The translations under genes were made by a program, and so were the position numbers. From NCBI RefSeq assembly GCF_011764425.1, contig NZ_BLPF01000002.1, forward strand, positions 248,001 to 312,000: 64,000 bases of DNA. Reading direction: 5' to 3'. The notes beneath the pieces were generated by a model. It was given only the letters and a program-made list of their open reading frames with translations, was not told the DNA's origin and made no database searches. Shown in pieces: positions 17,126-25,998 of this stretch; position 1 is the first letter of the stretch, and each line of letters begins with the position of its first letter. The stretch comes from Phytohabitans houttuyneae. Its GTDB lineage: Bacteria; Actinomycetota; Actinomycetes; Mycobacteriales; Micromonosporaceae.

Positions 17126-17232
17126 GCCAGCCCTGATGGACCTCGTCAGAGGTGTCCGCGCGCCCGGTCGTAGAGCGGGCGGGGGATGCGGCCGTCCATG
17201 CGGTCAGTACCGTGGCGAACCGGTCTGGCGTC

Positions 17233-18981
17233 TCAGAGCACCTCGTTGCTGGCGAGTTGGCGTTCTGACGGCGGATGGTCGTTGGCCTCCGCGGTGACCG
17301 CCGACGTGACGTCGCGGTGGATCCGGCCGGCATCGCGCATTGGTTGCCAGGCGCCGGCGCGGTCGAGCAGGTCGCGGACGGGTCCGCGGACGGTGGCCAG
17401 GTGGAGGGCGATGTTCTGGTCAGTGAGGCGGTGGTGTAGTTCGGTGAGAGTGTGCGCGCCGTCGGCGTCGGTGTCGCTGATGGCGCCGGCGTCGATGACG
17501 ATGGCATGCAGGCCCTCGCGGGTTTGGGCGAGGGCGATCAGCCGGTCTTCGAGCTGTTGGGCGTTGGCGAAGTAGAGGGGTCCGTCGACCCGGACGATGG
17601 CGACCGTGGGATCGGTGACCAGGCCGGTGTAGCGGGCGAGGTTGCGGTAGGTGTCGGTGCCGGGCACTTGGCCGAGCTCGGCGATGTGCGGGCGGGCTGA
17701 GCGCCACAGGAAGACGCCGAGGCTGAACGCGACGCCGGCGGCCAAGCCGGGCTCAACGCCGAACAACAGGGTCACGGTAAAGGTCAGTGCGACGGTGAGG
17801 CCGTCGGAGCGGCGGGCGCGCCAGGCGGCCACGGCTGCGCGGCGGTCGATCAGGCCGACGACGGCGACGACGACGATCCCGGCCAGCACGGCCTTGGGCA
17901 GGTGGTAGAAGGCTGGGGTGAGCGCGAGTGCGGTGAGCGCGACAACTGTGGCGGTGATGAGGGTTGCGATCGGTGTGCGGGCGCCGGCGGTGAAGTTGAC
18001 GGCGCTGCGGGAGAAGCCACCAGCGACCGGGAAGGCCTGGAACAGGCCGGCGGAGACGTTGGCGGTGCCGACCGCGACCAGTTCGGTGTTTGGGTTCACG
18101 CGCTGGCGGGACTTGGCGGCCAGGGCCTTGGCGACGGCGATGCCCTCCATGTAGGAGACCAAGGCGATCGCGGTGGCCGCCGGTGCCAGGGCGGTGAGGT
18201 CCGAGATGGACAGTGTGGGCAGGGCGGGCGTCGGCAGGCCGCCGGGTACCTCGGTGAGGATGCTCACGCCGTGGTTTCCGAAGCCCAGGAAGGCGCTCGT
18301 CACAGTGATGCCCGCTACGACCAGCAGGGGGCCTGGCAGCTTTGGGGTGCAGCGGCGCAGCGCGAGCAGCCCGGCGACGCTGACGGCCGAGACGAGGATG
18401 GTCAGGCCATGCGCGGTGGCCGCCGCGTGCCACACCGACCGGGCGATCTCGGGGAAGGTCTCGGCGCGCTCGGCCCTGAGTCCGAAGAGATCTTTGATCT
18501 GGCTGGCGGCGATGACGATGGCGGCGGCCGAGGTGAACCCGGTCAGCACCGAGTGGGACATGAAGTTGACAAGGACTCCGAGGCGCAGCACGCCCATGAG
18601 GGCCTGGATGACGCCGACGAACAGGGCCAGTAGCCCGGCGAGGGCGGCGTAGCGGGCCGGGTCCCCGCCAGCGAGCGGGGCGAGTGCCGCGCTGGTCATG
18701 AGCGCGGTGATGGCGACCGGACCGACGGCGAGGGAGCCTGATGTGCCCAGCAGTGCGTACACGACCAGCGGGACGATCGCAGCGTACAGACCGGTGACCG
18801 GCGGCATGCCGGCGAGGGCGGCGTATGCCATGCTCTGCGGGACCAGCATGACCGCGACGGTCAGCCCGGCGACGAGGTCGTGGCGCAGTGTCTGGCGCCG
18901 GTATCCGGGCAGCCAGCCCAGCAGCGGGAGAATCCGTGCCGGCCCCGTGCGGCGCTGCTGGGGGTAGGCGCTGATGCTCAT
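17233..18981 (-). CDS. SulP-family anion transporter with C-terminal STAS domain
   Basis: A 582-residue inner-membrane protein. The SulP signature MLVPQSMAYAALAGMPPVTG is near residue 50, followed by many hydrophobic helices. The STAS domain begins near 450 (VRVDGPLYFANAQQLEDRL, VIDAGAISDTDADGAHTL). SulP proteins carry sulfate, bicarbonate or other anions. The ATG overlaps the stop of the rhodanese gene (ATGA), and the gene is the last of a three-gene operon with an MBL/rhodanese protein under a CsoR-type operator. Sulfate or sulfite export or uptake is therefore likely, by context. Confidence 0.88.
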   Translation of the reverse strand: MSISAYPQQRRTGPARILPLLGWLPGYRRQTLRHDLVAGLTVAVMLVPQSMAYAALAGMPPVTGLYAAIVPLVVYALLGTSGSLAVGPVAITALMTSAALAPLAGGDPARYAALAGLLALFVGVIQALMGVLRLGVLVNFMSHSVLTGFTSAAAIVIAASQIKDLFGLRAERAETFPEIARSVWHAAATAHGLTILVSAVSVAGLLALRRCTPKLPGPLLVVAGITVTSAFLGFGNHGVSILTEVPGGLPTPALPTLSISDLTALAPAATAIALVSYMEGIAVAKALAAKSRQRVNPNTELVAVGTANVSAGLFQAFPVAGGFSRSAVNFTAGARTPIATLITATVVALTALALTPAFYHLPKAVLAGIVVVAVVGLIDRRAAVAAWRARRSDGLTVALTFTVTLLFGVEPGLAAGVAFSLGVFLWRSARPHIAELGQVPGTDTYRNLARYTGLVTDPTVAIVRVDGPLYFANAQQLEDRLIALAQTREGLHAIVIDAGAISDTDADGAHTLTELHHRLTDQNIALHLATVRGPVRDLLDRAGAWQPMRDAGRIHRDVTSAVTAEANDHPPSERQLASNEVL

Positions 18982-19580
18982 GCCGGGGCGCCTTCACGGC
19001 GGAGTCGGGCGATGGCGGCGTCGACGTCGCAGCCGCCGCTCCGGTTGTAGGGCAGGCGGGCCAGCAACATCCCCATCGCACAGGTGTTCGTCACGGCGGC
19101 GAGCGTGAGCCCGGCGCCGATCGCGCCGGCCAGGTACTGGGCGCCGGGCAGCCAGATGGCGGCCAGGACGGCAAGCAGGACCATCAGGCCCGTGACGAGG
19201 CGGACCTGACGTTCCAGGCTCCACCGCTGCCGGCCGTGCTCGACCGGCGCCCCTGCGGCATTCCAAGCGCCCATGCCGCCGGTCATCACGGCGGCGTCGG
19301 TGAGGCCCGCACCGACCAGCTTTGTGCAGGCCTGGGTGGCGCGATTGCCCGACTGGCAGACCAGCAGAAGGCGGCCGCCTGCGTCCGCGACGATGCGCGA
19401 GAGGTGGGCGTCGACCTGGTCCAGGGGCAGGTTGATGGCGCCGGCGATATGGGCGGTCTCGAACTCGGCCGGCGTGCGGACGTCGACGATGAGGGTGTCG
19501 GGGTTGTCAGCGATCAGGGCCCGCGCGGTGGGAACGTCGAGGCTCGCGGAGTCGTTGGCGGACACGTCGATGCTCTCCAA
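18978..19580 (-). CDS. Rhodanese-domain membrane protein with DUF2892 tail
   Basis: A 200-residue protein. The rhodanese domain (residues 14-115) has VDVRTPAEFETAHIAGAINLP and the catalytic loop CQSGNRA (Cys near 76), which carries a persulfide. The tail (about 130-190) is a DUF2892 membrane unit with two hydrophobic helices and TCAMGMLLARLPYN. It is second in the sulfur operon, 57 bases after the MBL gene, and overlaps SulP by ATGA. Rhodaneses move sulfane sulfur to thiols or sulfite; the membrane tail places this activity at the inner membrane. Confidence 0.88.
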   Translation of the reverse strand: MESIDVSANDSASLDVPTARALIADNPDTLIVDVRTPAEFETAHIAGAINLPLDQVDAHLSRIVADAGGRLLLVCQSGNRATQACTKLVGAGLTDAAVMTGGMGAWNAAGAPVEHGRQRWSLERQVRLVTGLMVLLAVLAAIWLPGAQYLAGAIGAGLTLAAVTNTCAMGMLLARLPYNRSGGCDVDAAIARLRREGAPA

Positions 19581-19637
19581 TGTTGACTAGAAGGGCTCGG
19601 CGGGGCCGGGGGCGACCTCGCCGGGCGCTGGGGTGGT

Positions 19638-20969
19638 TCAGGAACGTGTGGCGGCAAGCTCGGCGATGCCAGCGCCGGTGAGAATCGCGCTTTGGTAGCC
19701 ATCGCGGGCCAGCAAAGTGGCGGCGACCGCGGCGCGGCGGCCGCTGCCGCACGCGATGAGCACAGGGCGTTCCGGGTCGAGGTCGGTCGGCACGCCGTGG
19801 GTGACCAGATCGGGCAGGAACCGTTCCACCGCGCCTGGCAGCCGGACCGTGTCGCGCTCGTGCGGCATGCGCACGTCCAGGACCTGGACTGTGGGGTCAG
19901 CAAGCCGTAGACGGAACGCGGCCAGGTCGAGCAGCCCGAACGTGGCAGTGGCGGCACCGTCGAGGTCGCGAATCACGCCGCGGACAGTGTCGATACCGAT
20001 TTGCGCCAGCTGGGTTACAGCCTCGATCACGTCCTGCGAGGATTCGGCGACCAGCACGATGGGTGCCTGGTACGGCAGGAGCCAGCCGGCCCAGCTGCCG
20101 AAGTCGTCGCCGAGCTCGACGCCGACTGAGCCCGGCAGCAGGCCACGGGCCTGTACGGCTCGCGGTCGTATGTCGAGCACCTGCGTGCCTTCCGGCTGGT
20201 CAGCCAGATCGGCTACGGTCAGGTCCGGCGCGGCGAGGGGCGGCATCGGCGGCACGCCGAGCGTGTTGGCCGGCCCCATGTACTGGTAAAACGCCGGGAT
20301 CGGCATCGGCGCGGCGAGCAGCCGGTCGGCGAACTCCTCCACGTCACCAGCGGCGAGCAGCGGGTTGGTGTCCACCTCGTCGCCGATCGTAGAGACGAAC
20401 CGGCCGGCGCCGGTAGCGGTGCAGAACGACCCCTCCCCATGCGTCGGGTACAGCGCCACGTCGCGGGGCAGCCCGGCCAGCCGGTGCAGCGAGCCGTACT
20501 GCAGCCGTGCGAGGGTGCGCGCACGAGCGGTGCCGAGCAGGTCGGGTCGGCCAGCGGAGGCGACCAGCAGGCTGCCGCCGGAGAAGACCGCGACCGGTTC
20601 CTCGTCTACCAGCACGAGGTAGCTGGTGTGCTCCGGCGTGTGGCCAGGGGTGTGGATCGGGCGCAGGACCAACCCGTCGGCCTTGATGTCTTCCAGGTGG
20701 AATGCTGGCGTGTGCCGGTACGCCACCGCGGCCGCGGCAGGCAGGACGAGCTCGGCGCCGGTGCGTAACGCCGCTTGCTCACCGCCGGAGACGTAGTCGT
20801 TGTGCAGATGGGTCTCCAGCACGAAACGTAGCTCCACGTCCCGCTCAGCGGCCGCGGCCAGAAACCGCTCGATGTCCCGCTGGGGGTCGACCAGGATGCC
20901 CCGGCCCTCGTGGACGAACAGGTAGGTCTGGTCGCCGAGACCTGGCGTACGAAATGACAAGAGATCCAT
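19638..20969 (-). CDS. MBL-fold persulfide-dioxygenase-like protein with two rhodanese domains
   Basis: A 443-residue protein. The metallo-beta-lactamase domain (1-240) has ETHLHNDYVSGGEQAAL, HTPGHTPEHTSYLV and YPTHGEGSFC, as in ETHE1/CstB-type persulfide dioxygenases that oxidise glutathione or coenzyme persulfide to sulfite. The first rhodanese-like domain (about 255-340) has no catalytic Cys (VAESSQDV). The second (about 350-443) ends with an active-looking CGSGRRA. AAGGAGG lies about 11 bases before the ATG, and a CsoR-type palindrome at 20999-21013 lies 30 bases upstream. It resembles staphylococcal CstB in domain content, though the order and redundancy differ. Confidence 0.87.
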   Translation of the reverse strand: MDLLSFRTPGLGDQTYLFVHEGRGILVDPQRDIERFLAAAAERDVELRFVLETHLHNDYVSGGEQAALRTGAELVLPAAAAVAYRHTPAFHLEDIKADGLVLRPIHTPGHTPEHTSYLVLVDEEPVAVFSGGSLLVASAGRPDLLGTARARTLARLQYGSLHRLAGLPRDVALYPTHGEGSFCTATGAGRFVSTIGDEVDTNPLLAAGDVEEFADRLLAAPMPIPAFYQYMGPANTLGVPPMPPLAAPDLTVADLADQPEGTQVLDIRPRAVQARGLLPGSVGVELGDDFGSWAGWLLPYQAPIVLVAESSQDVIEAVTQLAQIGIDTVRGVIRDLDGAATATFGLLDLAAFRLRLADPTVQVLDVRMPHERDTVRLPGAVERFLPDLVTHGVPTDLDPERPVLIACGSGRRAAVAATLLARDGYQSAILTGAGIAELAATRS

Positions 20970-20998
20970 GTTGTGGTGGTCCTCCTTACTCCCCAAGG

Positions 20999-21013
20999 AT
21001 ACCCCCGGGGTAT
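20999..21013. promoter_or_regulatory. CsoR/CstR-type operator for the sulfur operon
   Basis: ATACCCCCGGGGTAT is a near-perfect GC-cored palindrome of the form recognised by CsoR-family repressors. It lies 30 bases upstream of the MBL gene start, where the promoter should be. A related site stands before the CsoR-family gene at 23597-23613. Confidence 0.75.
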
Positions 21014-21144
21014 AACGCAAGTATGTGCAGATGACCGTACATCTGCAAATCACCAGCTCACGGGCCAGGTTGGACGCACGAGGGTTCTGCGGCCGCCAGT
21101 CAGGAGGGGGACCCGGCGGAGTCCGAGGGTGTCGGGCCGCCGTT

Positions 21145-22521
21145 CTATCTGACGGTTCGGCCCGCGTGGCCGTCCCCATCCGCGAGTGGAAGCCGGATGG
21201 TGAACACCGCGCCGCGGCCGGGCGTTGACTTCGCTGCGACGGTGCCGCCGTGTGCCGTGACGAGTTCGCGGACAACGGCGAGCCCGATCCCGGAGCCGGT
21301 GACCGATCGGCTCTGCGGGCCGCGCCACAGCCTCTCGAAGACGTGTGGCAGCGATTCGGGGTCGATGCCCGGCCCGGTGTCGGCAACCTGGATCATCGCC
21401 CCTTCGCCGGTGGCAGCCACCAGCACGGTCACCTGGTCGCCCGGGCGGCAGTAGCGGGCGGTGTTCGCCAGCAGGTTTCCCGCCGCTTGGTGGAGGCGGT
21501 CGGCGTCGCCGCGCACCGGGACCGGTCCGTGGATCTCCCGGATCACCTCGAGTCCGGCGGCGCGCAGCGACGGTTCCTGAGCGTCGACCGCCGCGGTGAC
21601 CACCCGCGCGACGTCCACATCGGAGTGCCGCAGGGAAAGCGTGGCGGCCTCGGCGGCGGACAGCTCGGCCATGTCCTGCACCACCCGGCCCAGCCGTAAG
21701 GCCTGGTCGTGCAGGCTCGCCAGCCGGGCCGGGTCGGGCTCGCTCAGGCCGTCGCGCAGCTCCTCCAGCCCTGCCTGCAGGGCGCCCAGTGGAGTACGCA
21801 GCTCGTGCGCGACGTCGGCCGCGAGCCGCCGGCGGGTCTGCTCGGCGTGGACCACCTGATCGGCCATGCCGTCAAACGCGCGGGCCAGTTCCCCGAGTTC
21901 ACCCGGTGCTCGGATTCCGGCACGGGCAGTTCGGTCGCCACCGGCGAAGGCCCGCGCCGAGCCAGCGAGCCGGACCAGCGGAGCGGTCAGGCGGCGCGAG
22001 ACGTACCAGCTGACCGCCACCGCGACCAGCAACGCGCCGGCTGCGGCGCCGGCGACCCACCACCAGGCGACCGTTCGCCCAGCGGTGCCGGCGGCGGCGA
22101 AACTGAGCTGGACGGTGCCGGCGCTTGCGCCATTCACCGTCACGGCTGCCCGGGCGACCTGTGCCCCGGCTGCGGCGTGCATCCCTTGGCCCCCTGGGCC
22201 CATACCCCTTCCCGGCCATACCATGGCGCCCGCGGCATCGTGGACCACCAGATGCGCGCTGGCACCGTCGGCGACAGCCTGCGCCGCGACGAGGTCCGCG
22301 CCGGCCCAGCCGCCAGCGTCCGCGTACGCCTGCGCCGCCACCCGGGCCACCCGGTCCGCCACCCGCTGCCGGTCGTCCTGCTTCGCGGCATCCAGCCCGC
22401 GGTCGGTGCCGATCAGCGCGGCCGCGGTGAGCACCACGACCGACGAGAGGGCGACCAGGACGAATGCGGCCAGCAGCCGCCTGCCCAGCGGCCCGATGCC
22501 CTGGCGGGCGGCGCCGGTCAC
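21145..22521 (-). CDS. Sensor histidine kinase (HAMP/HisKA/HATPase)
   Basis: A 458-residue kinase. The first helix is at about 15-37, the extracytoplasmic part at 40-150 and the second helix at about 152-172. HAMP follows, then HisKA with VAHELRTPLGALQAGLEEL (His near 245) and HATPase motifs NLLANTARYC (N box), DTGPGIDPE (G1) and GSGIGLAVVRELV (G2). The sensor segment contains a Gly/Met-rich stretch (GRGMGPGGQGMH), which could bind metal but is only a hint. The GTG start overlaps the regulator stop (GTGA). Confidence 0.9.
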   Translation of the reverse strand: MTGAARQGIGPLGRRLLAAFVLVALSSVVVLTAAALIGTDRGLDAAKQDDRQRVADRVARVAAQAYADAGGWAGADLVAAQAVADGASAHLVVHDAAGAMVWPGRGMGPGGQGMHAAAGAQVARAAVTVNGASAGTVQLSFAAAGTAGRTVAWWWVAGAAAGALLVAVAVSWYVSRRLTAPLVRLAGSARAFAGGDRTARAGIRAPGELGELARAFDGMADQVVHAEQTRRRLAADVAHELRTPLGALQAGLEELRDGLSEPDPARLASLHDQALRLGRVVQDMAELSAAEAATLSLRHSDVDVARVVTAAVDAQEPSLRAAGLEVIREIHGPVPVRGDADRLHQAAGNLLANTARYCRPGDQVTVLVAATGEGAMIQVADTGPGIDPESLPHVFERLWRGPQSRSVTGSGIGLAVVRELVTAHGGTVAAKSTPGRGAVFTIRLPLADGDGHAGRTVR

Positions 22522-23252
22522 CGGACTGTCCTCCGTCCGGAGTCCTGGTCGGGACGCAGCGCCATCCGGTAGCCAACTCCGAGCACTGTCTGGATCATCT
22601 CGCCGGAGCTGTCGCTGAGCTTGCGGCGCAGGTTCTTCACATGCGAGTCGATCGTCCGCTCGTAACCGGCGAACTCATAACCACGGACCCGGTTGACAAG
22701 CTCATATCGCGAGAACACCCGACCCGCAGTGGTGGACATCGCGATCAACAGGCCCCACTCCGTCGGTGTGAGGTCCACCACCCGCCCGCCGACTCGCGCC
22801 TCGTGCCGGGCCTCATCGATACACAGCCGGCCACCGCCGTAGCAGCGGGCACCGGACTCGCCCGCCCCGCCGGACACGCGATCGAGCACCGCCCGCACCC
22901 GCAGCACCAACTCGGTGGGGCTGAACGGCTTGGTTACATAGTCGTCGGCGCCGCGCTGCAGGCCGCGGATGCGGTCCTCCACACCGGCCCGCGCGGTCAG
23001 CACCACCACCGGCACCCCAGAGTGCCGGCCCGCCGGGTCGTCTCGCCGCGCGGCCGCCAGCACCTCGAAGCCACCCACGTCCGGCAGCCCCAGGTCGAGC
23101 ACCACCAGGTCGACACCGCCGTCGCCCAGCAGCCGCAACGCCTGCGCGCCAGAAGACGTCGTACGGACGATGTAGCCGTCCCGCTCAAGGTAACGGCGTA
23201 GCAACTCACGGATCTCACGGTCGTCCTCGACGACCAGAACGGTGCCGGTCAC
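22518..23252 (-). CDS. OmpR-family response regulator
   Basis: A 244-residue regulator. The receiver domain opens VTGTVLVVEDDREIRELL, with phosphoacceptor Asp in VVLDLGLPDVGG (near 52) and the Lys of YVTKPFSPTEL. The winged helix contains LTPTEWGLLIAMSTTAGRVFS, and GYERTIDSHVKNLRRKLSD is the recognition helix. It is co-transcribed with the kinase that overlaps its stop. It lies between the CstR-like gene and the sulfur operon on the same strand, but no direct link to sulfur is visible. Confidence 0.92.
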   Translation of the reverse strand: MTGTVLVVEDDREIRELLRRYLERDGYIVRTTSSGAQALRLLGDGGVDLVVLDLGLPDVGGFEVLAAARRDDPAGRHSGVPVVVLTARAGVEDRIRGLQRGADDYVTKPFSPTELVLRVRAVLDRVSGGAGESGARCYGGGRLCIDEARHEARVGGRVVDLTPTEWGLLIAMSTTAGRVFSRYELVNRVRGYEFAGYERTIDSHVKNLRRKLSDSSGEMIQTVLGVGYRMALRPDQDSGRRTVR

Positions 23253-23316
23253 ACCTACAGCTGTACGGGGCCGTCCCGCTCACCATCCAGAGGCGAACGA
23301 CCCGAGTTTGGAGTCT

Positions 23317-23586
23317 TCAGGCAAGGGAAAGGAAGAGCTTCTCCATCTGGTCGAGGCTGACCTTGCGCTCCTCACCGTCCGGATCAGCGGCCAAGCACTG
23401 CTGCAGCCCACTGGCTACGATCTTGAAGCCGGCGCGGTCGAGGGCTTTGGACACCGCGGCGAGCTGAGTCACCACCTCGGCGCAGTCGCGGCCGTCCTCG
23501 AGCATCGCGATGACGCCACGAATCTGGCCCTCGGCACGCCGCAGCCGCTTGACCACGTCCGCCGTGGCATCCTGCTCGATCCGCAT
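23317..23586 (-). CDS. cstR: CsoR-family repressor, CstR-like (persulfide-sensing type)
   Basis: An 89-residue DUF156 protein with three helices: VKRLRRAEGQIRGVIAML is the conserved first helix. Cysteines occur in GRDCAEVV and GLQQCLAA. The histidine that copper-sensing CsoR places four residues before the second Cys is Gly here, so Cu(I) sensing is unlikely and a two-cysteine CstR-type persulfide sensor fits better. An operator-like palindrome lies just upstream and another before the MBL/rhodanese/SulP operon. ATG 23586 is used; a GTG at 23601 inside the operator would add five residues. The sulfur-sensing role is inferred from the residues and neighbours. Confidence 0.8.
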   Translation of the reverse strand: MRIEQDATADVVKRLRRAEGQIRGVIAMLEDGRDCAEVVTQLAAVSKALDRAGFKIVASGLQQCLAADPDGEERKVSLDQMEKLFLSLA

Positions 23587-23596
23587 GATCCGAGGG

Positions 23597-23613
23597 TACA
23601 CCCCGGGGGGTAT
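23597..23613. promoter_or_regulatory. CsoR/CstR-type operator before its own gene
   Basis: TACACCCCGGGGGGTAT resembles the palindrome at 20999-21013. It sits 11-27 bases before the repressor ATG and next to the stop of the GntR gene. Autoregulation is likely. Confidence 0.6.
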
Positions 23614-24411
23614 CTAGGGCTGGGCTGGCGAACCAGCGGCGACCTGCATCTGGTACGCCTGGTGCGGTGCCCAGGTGGCAACCACGCTGAACCGGTCGCC
23701 GCGCACCAGGGTTTTGCGCCATTCGACAGGATCGGCGCCGGCGGTGCCGATGCGCTCGATGGCCAGGAGTGCCACTCCCCGGGGCAGCCGCAATTGGGTG
23801 CGTTGGGCGGTGGTCGGGGTAACCGCGTGGATGCGTTCGTGCCCGCCGGTGATCCGTACGCCACTTCTGGCCAGCTCGGCGTAGACGCCGGTGGCGCTCA
23901 GATCCGCCTTGAGTAGGGATCGGGCCAAGGATGCGGGCAGCCAGGTGCGGTCCAAGGCGAGCGGCTCGTCGTCGGCATACCGGATCCGCTCCAGCCAAAC
24001 CAGATCGGTGTCCGGATCGAGACCGAGCCGCGCGGCTACCGCCGGATCCCGCCGCAGGCCGCGGTCGAGCACCTCACTGCGCTGCTGCATGCCGCGGGCC
24101 TGCACCTCGCTGAACAGCGAGTAGAGCGCGCCCAGCGGCTGCTCGATCCGGGCCCGACGGACGGCTGTACGCCGGCCACGGGCCGATTCGAGCACACCGG
24201 CCTGGCGCAGGCGGCGCAGTGCCTCCCGGACGGTGTGGCGGCTCACCTGGTACTCGTCGGTCAGCTGATGCTCCCCGGGAAACTCCTCGCCGAAGGCGCC
24301 GCCTTCCAGACGCCGGACCAGGTCGTTGTAAAGCTGCGCCCACAGTGGAAGAGGGCTTGCGCGATCCACGCCGCGCGCCGCTGTCCGGTCAACCGCCGCC
24401 CGTTTGGCCAC
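23614..24411 (-). CDS. GntR-family transcription regulator with UTRA domain
   Basis: About 265 residues. The winged helix runs over about 20-90 (PLPLWAQLYNDLVRRLEGG, GEHQLTDEYQVSRHTVREAL, RRLRQAGVLESARGR). The UTRA effector domain follows (GVYAELARSGVRITGGHERI, RLPRGVALLAIERIG). This is the HutC/FarR group, where UTRA binds a small metabolite. The start is uncertain: GTG at 24411 has GGAG nearby, and GTG at 24426 is also possible. The gene lies upstream of the cstR gene on the same strand; its ligand cannot be told. Confidence 0.8.
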   Translation of the reverse strand: MAKRAAVDRTAARGVDRASPLPLWAQLYNDLVRRLEGGAFGEEFPGEHQLTDEYQVSRHTVREALRRLRQAGVLESARGRRTAVRRARIEQPLGALYSLFSEVQARGMQQRSEVLDRGLRRDPAVAARLGLDPDTDLVWLERIRYADDEPLALDRTWLPASLARSLLKADLSATGVYAELARSGVRITGGHERIHAVTPTTAQRTQLRLPRGVALLAIERIGTAGADPVEWRKTLVRGDRFSVVATWAPHQAYQMQVAAGSPAQP

Positions 24412-24633
24412 ACTTGCTCCAGTCACCTGGTCCGAGTTGTTCGATTGTCCGTACAAGCATATCGGTGGGACCGCGGCATGGGGGTGGGCGCGGCAGCTGG
24501 GCGGGCGGCATGGGGTGCCCACTCTGACAGGCCGAAGACCCATCGTCTCCATGCGGTCTCCACACCAACACCACGGCGTCTGCATCCGGGGGAGGAACCC
24601 TAAAGGTGAACATCTTCAATGGAGGAGACGGCC

Positions 24634-25323
24634 ATGAAGAAGATCACGTACGCAGCTACCGCAGCGCTGGCCGCTGGTGTACTCGGCGCCGGCGCGTTGT
24701 CAACGCTGTCGCCGGTGTGGGCCGCCCCCGGGCCGGCTGGTGCCGCCGTGACCACTCCCACCCCCGGATATGGACCGGGCGGCCCGGGCGCCGGTATGGG
24801 TCCCGGGTGGGACGGCAACGGCCCTGGAGCCGGCATGCGGGCGGGTATGGGTGCCGGTGGCGGTGCTTGCCCGCTCGGGGCCGACGTTGCGTCCGGCACG
24901 CTCACCGCGGCGCAGAGAACCACACTGGCGGCAATGGCCGAGGAGGAGAAGCTCGCCCACGATCTGTATCAGGTCTTCGCAGACCAGTACGACGCGGTGG
25001 TTTTCGAGCGGATCGCCGCCGCCGAGACCCGGCACCTGGCCACCGTGCGAATGTTGCTCGACCGGTACGGCATCAACGACCCCACCGTCGGCCTGGCACT
25101 GGGCCAGTTTGCCGCCGCAGACGTCCAGGCCACCTACGAGGCCTACCTCCGTGACGGCAACGCGTCGCTCAGCGCAGCGCTCGGCGTCGGGGAGAAGGTG
25201 GAACGCGCTGACATCGCCGCTCTGGAGAAGGCCCAGGATGGGCTCGCCGCGGCGGATGTGGAACTGGTGTACCAGCACTTGCTGATGGCCTCCCAGCATC
25301 ACTTGGCCGCGTTCACCCGGTGA
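24634..25323 (+). CDS. Secreted DUF2202 (ferritin-like) protein
   Basis: A 229-residue exported protein. The signal peptide is residues 1-30 (KKITYAATAALAAGVLGAGA, cleavage near VWA-AP). A Gly/Pro/Met-rich linker follows (GPGGPGAGMGPGW). From about 90 the DUF2202 domain is a four-helix ferritin-like fold with AMAEEEKLAHDLYQVFADQY, ERIAAAETRHLATVRMLLD and QHLLMASQHHLAAF, which carry Glu and His residues as in di-iron or metal sites. GGAGGAG precedes the ATG by about six bases. Function is not established for this family; metal binding outside the cell is plausible. Confidence 0.85.
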   Translation: MKKITYAATAALAAGVLGAGALSTLSPVWAAPGPAGAAVTTPTPGYGPGGPGAGMGPGWDGNGPGAGMRAGMGAGGGACPLGADVASGTLTAAQRTTLAAMAEEEKLAHDLYQVFADQYDAVVFERIAAAETRHLATVRMLLDRYGINDPTVGLALGQFAAADVQATYEAYLRDGNASLSAALGVGEKVERADIAALEKAQDGLAAADVELVYQHLLMASQHHLAAFTR

Positions 25324-25402
25324 CCACCAGCACTGGTAGCCAGAAGCACCCTGGTGAAGCTGCCGTCGACTGCATCTGGTACACGCGTTCATCTGGCCCC
25401 TG

Positions 25403-25753
25403 ATGCGTGTGCCGCTCGGTCCTGACCCGCTCGGCCCACCGGAGGGCGGGCTTGCCAACGAGGCCGAACGTCTGGCCGTGGCGGCGGCCGGCGTGGCCGA
25501 GGAGGCCGCGCCGGGTCTGACGGTGACATCCGAGGTCGTGGTCGGTGCGCCCGCAGCGGTAATGCTGCGCGAGGCGCGTGACGCGCACCTGATTGTGCTG
25601 GGTGATCGAGGGCTCGGTGGCTTCGGTGCTCTGGTCCTGGGGTCGGTCGTCGGGGCCCGCGGGCGTGGTGGATTCACCGGCCTGCTGCTCGGCTCGGTCA
25701 GTCACGCGGTGCTCCACCATGGCCGCTGCCCGGTCGCGATAGTCCACCGCTGA
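25403..25753 (+). pseudogene. Rearranged fragment of a two-domain universal stress protein
   Basis: The frame encodes the second half of UspA domain one ([18 protein letters not shown] to [18 protein letters not shown]). It is joined directly to the end of domain two ([20 protein letters not shown], then CPVAIVHR). The first ~55 residues of domain one and the first ~100 of domain two are missing. The join lies where both domains share the nucleotide loop G-x-GG-x-x-x-x-L-GSV, so recombination between the two loops, or an assembly collapse, explains it. No ribosome site precedes the ATG. The intact relative is at 37625-38494. Confidence 0.6.
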
Positions 25754-25887
25754 GCTCAACTGCCCGTCATGCTCGGAGGCCGTGGACCCGGGTGCGGCCA
25801 CACCGGGCGGCGACCGAAGTTGGCATATGCGCCGGGCACCATGGGCTGGAGAAGCCTGGTGGCGATGGCCACGGGTCGGCCTTTTAC

Positions 25888-25901
25888 GGGACTTTGGTCC
25901 C
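25888..25901. promoter_or_regulatory. Strong DosR-like box upstream of doxX
   Basis: GGGACTTTGGTCCC matches the GGGAC-N4-GTCCC core of the DosR box in all ten arm positions. It lies 98 bases before the DoxX ATG at 25999, the best match in the window. Confidence 0.65.
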
Positions 25902-25998
25902 GTCGAGGTCGGGAGCTACGCCTCGGGTGTGAGCGGCCGGCGCCCGCGAGGCTGTGGGTGTCAAAGAAAAAGTGAGACTTCCACTCCCGGAGGCAACG

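Noticed and set aside
23317-23586. Copper-sensing CsoR
   Set aside because: The histidine ligand needed for Cu(I) is replaced and the controlled genes handle sulfur, so a CstR-type assignment is preferred although CueP and a copper oxidase are elsewhere in the window.
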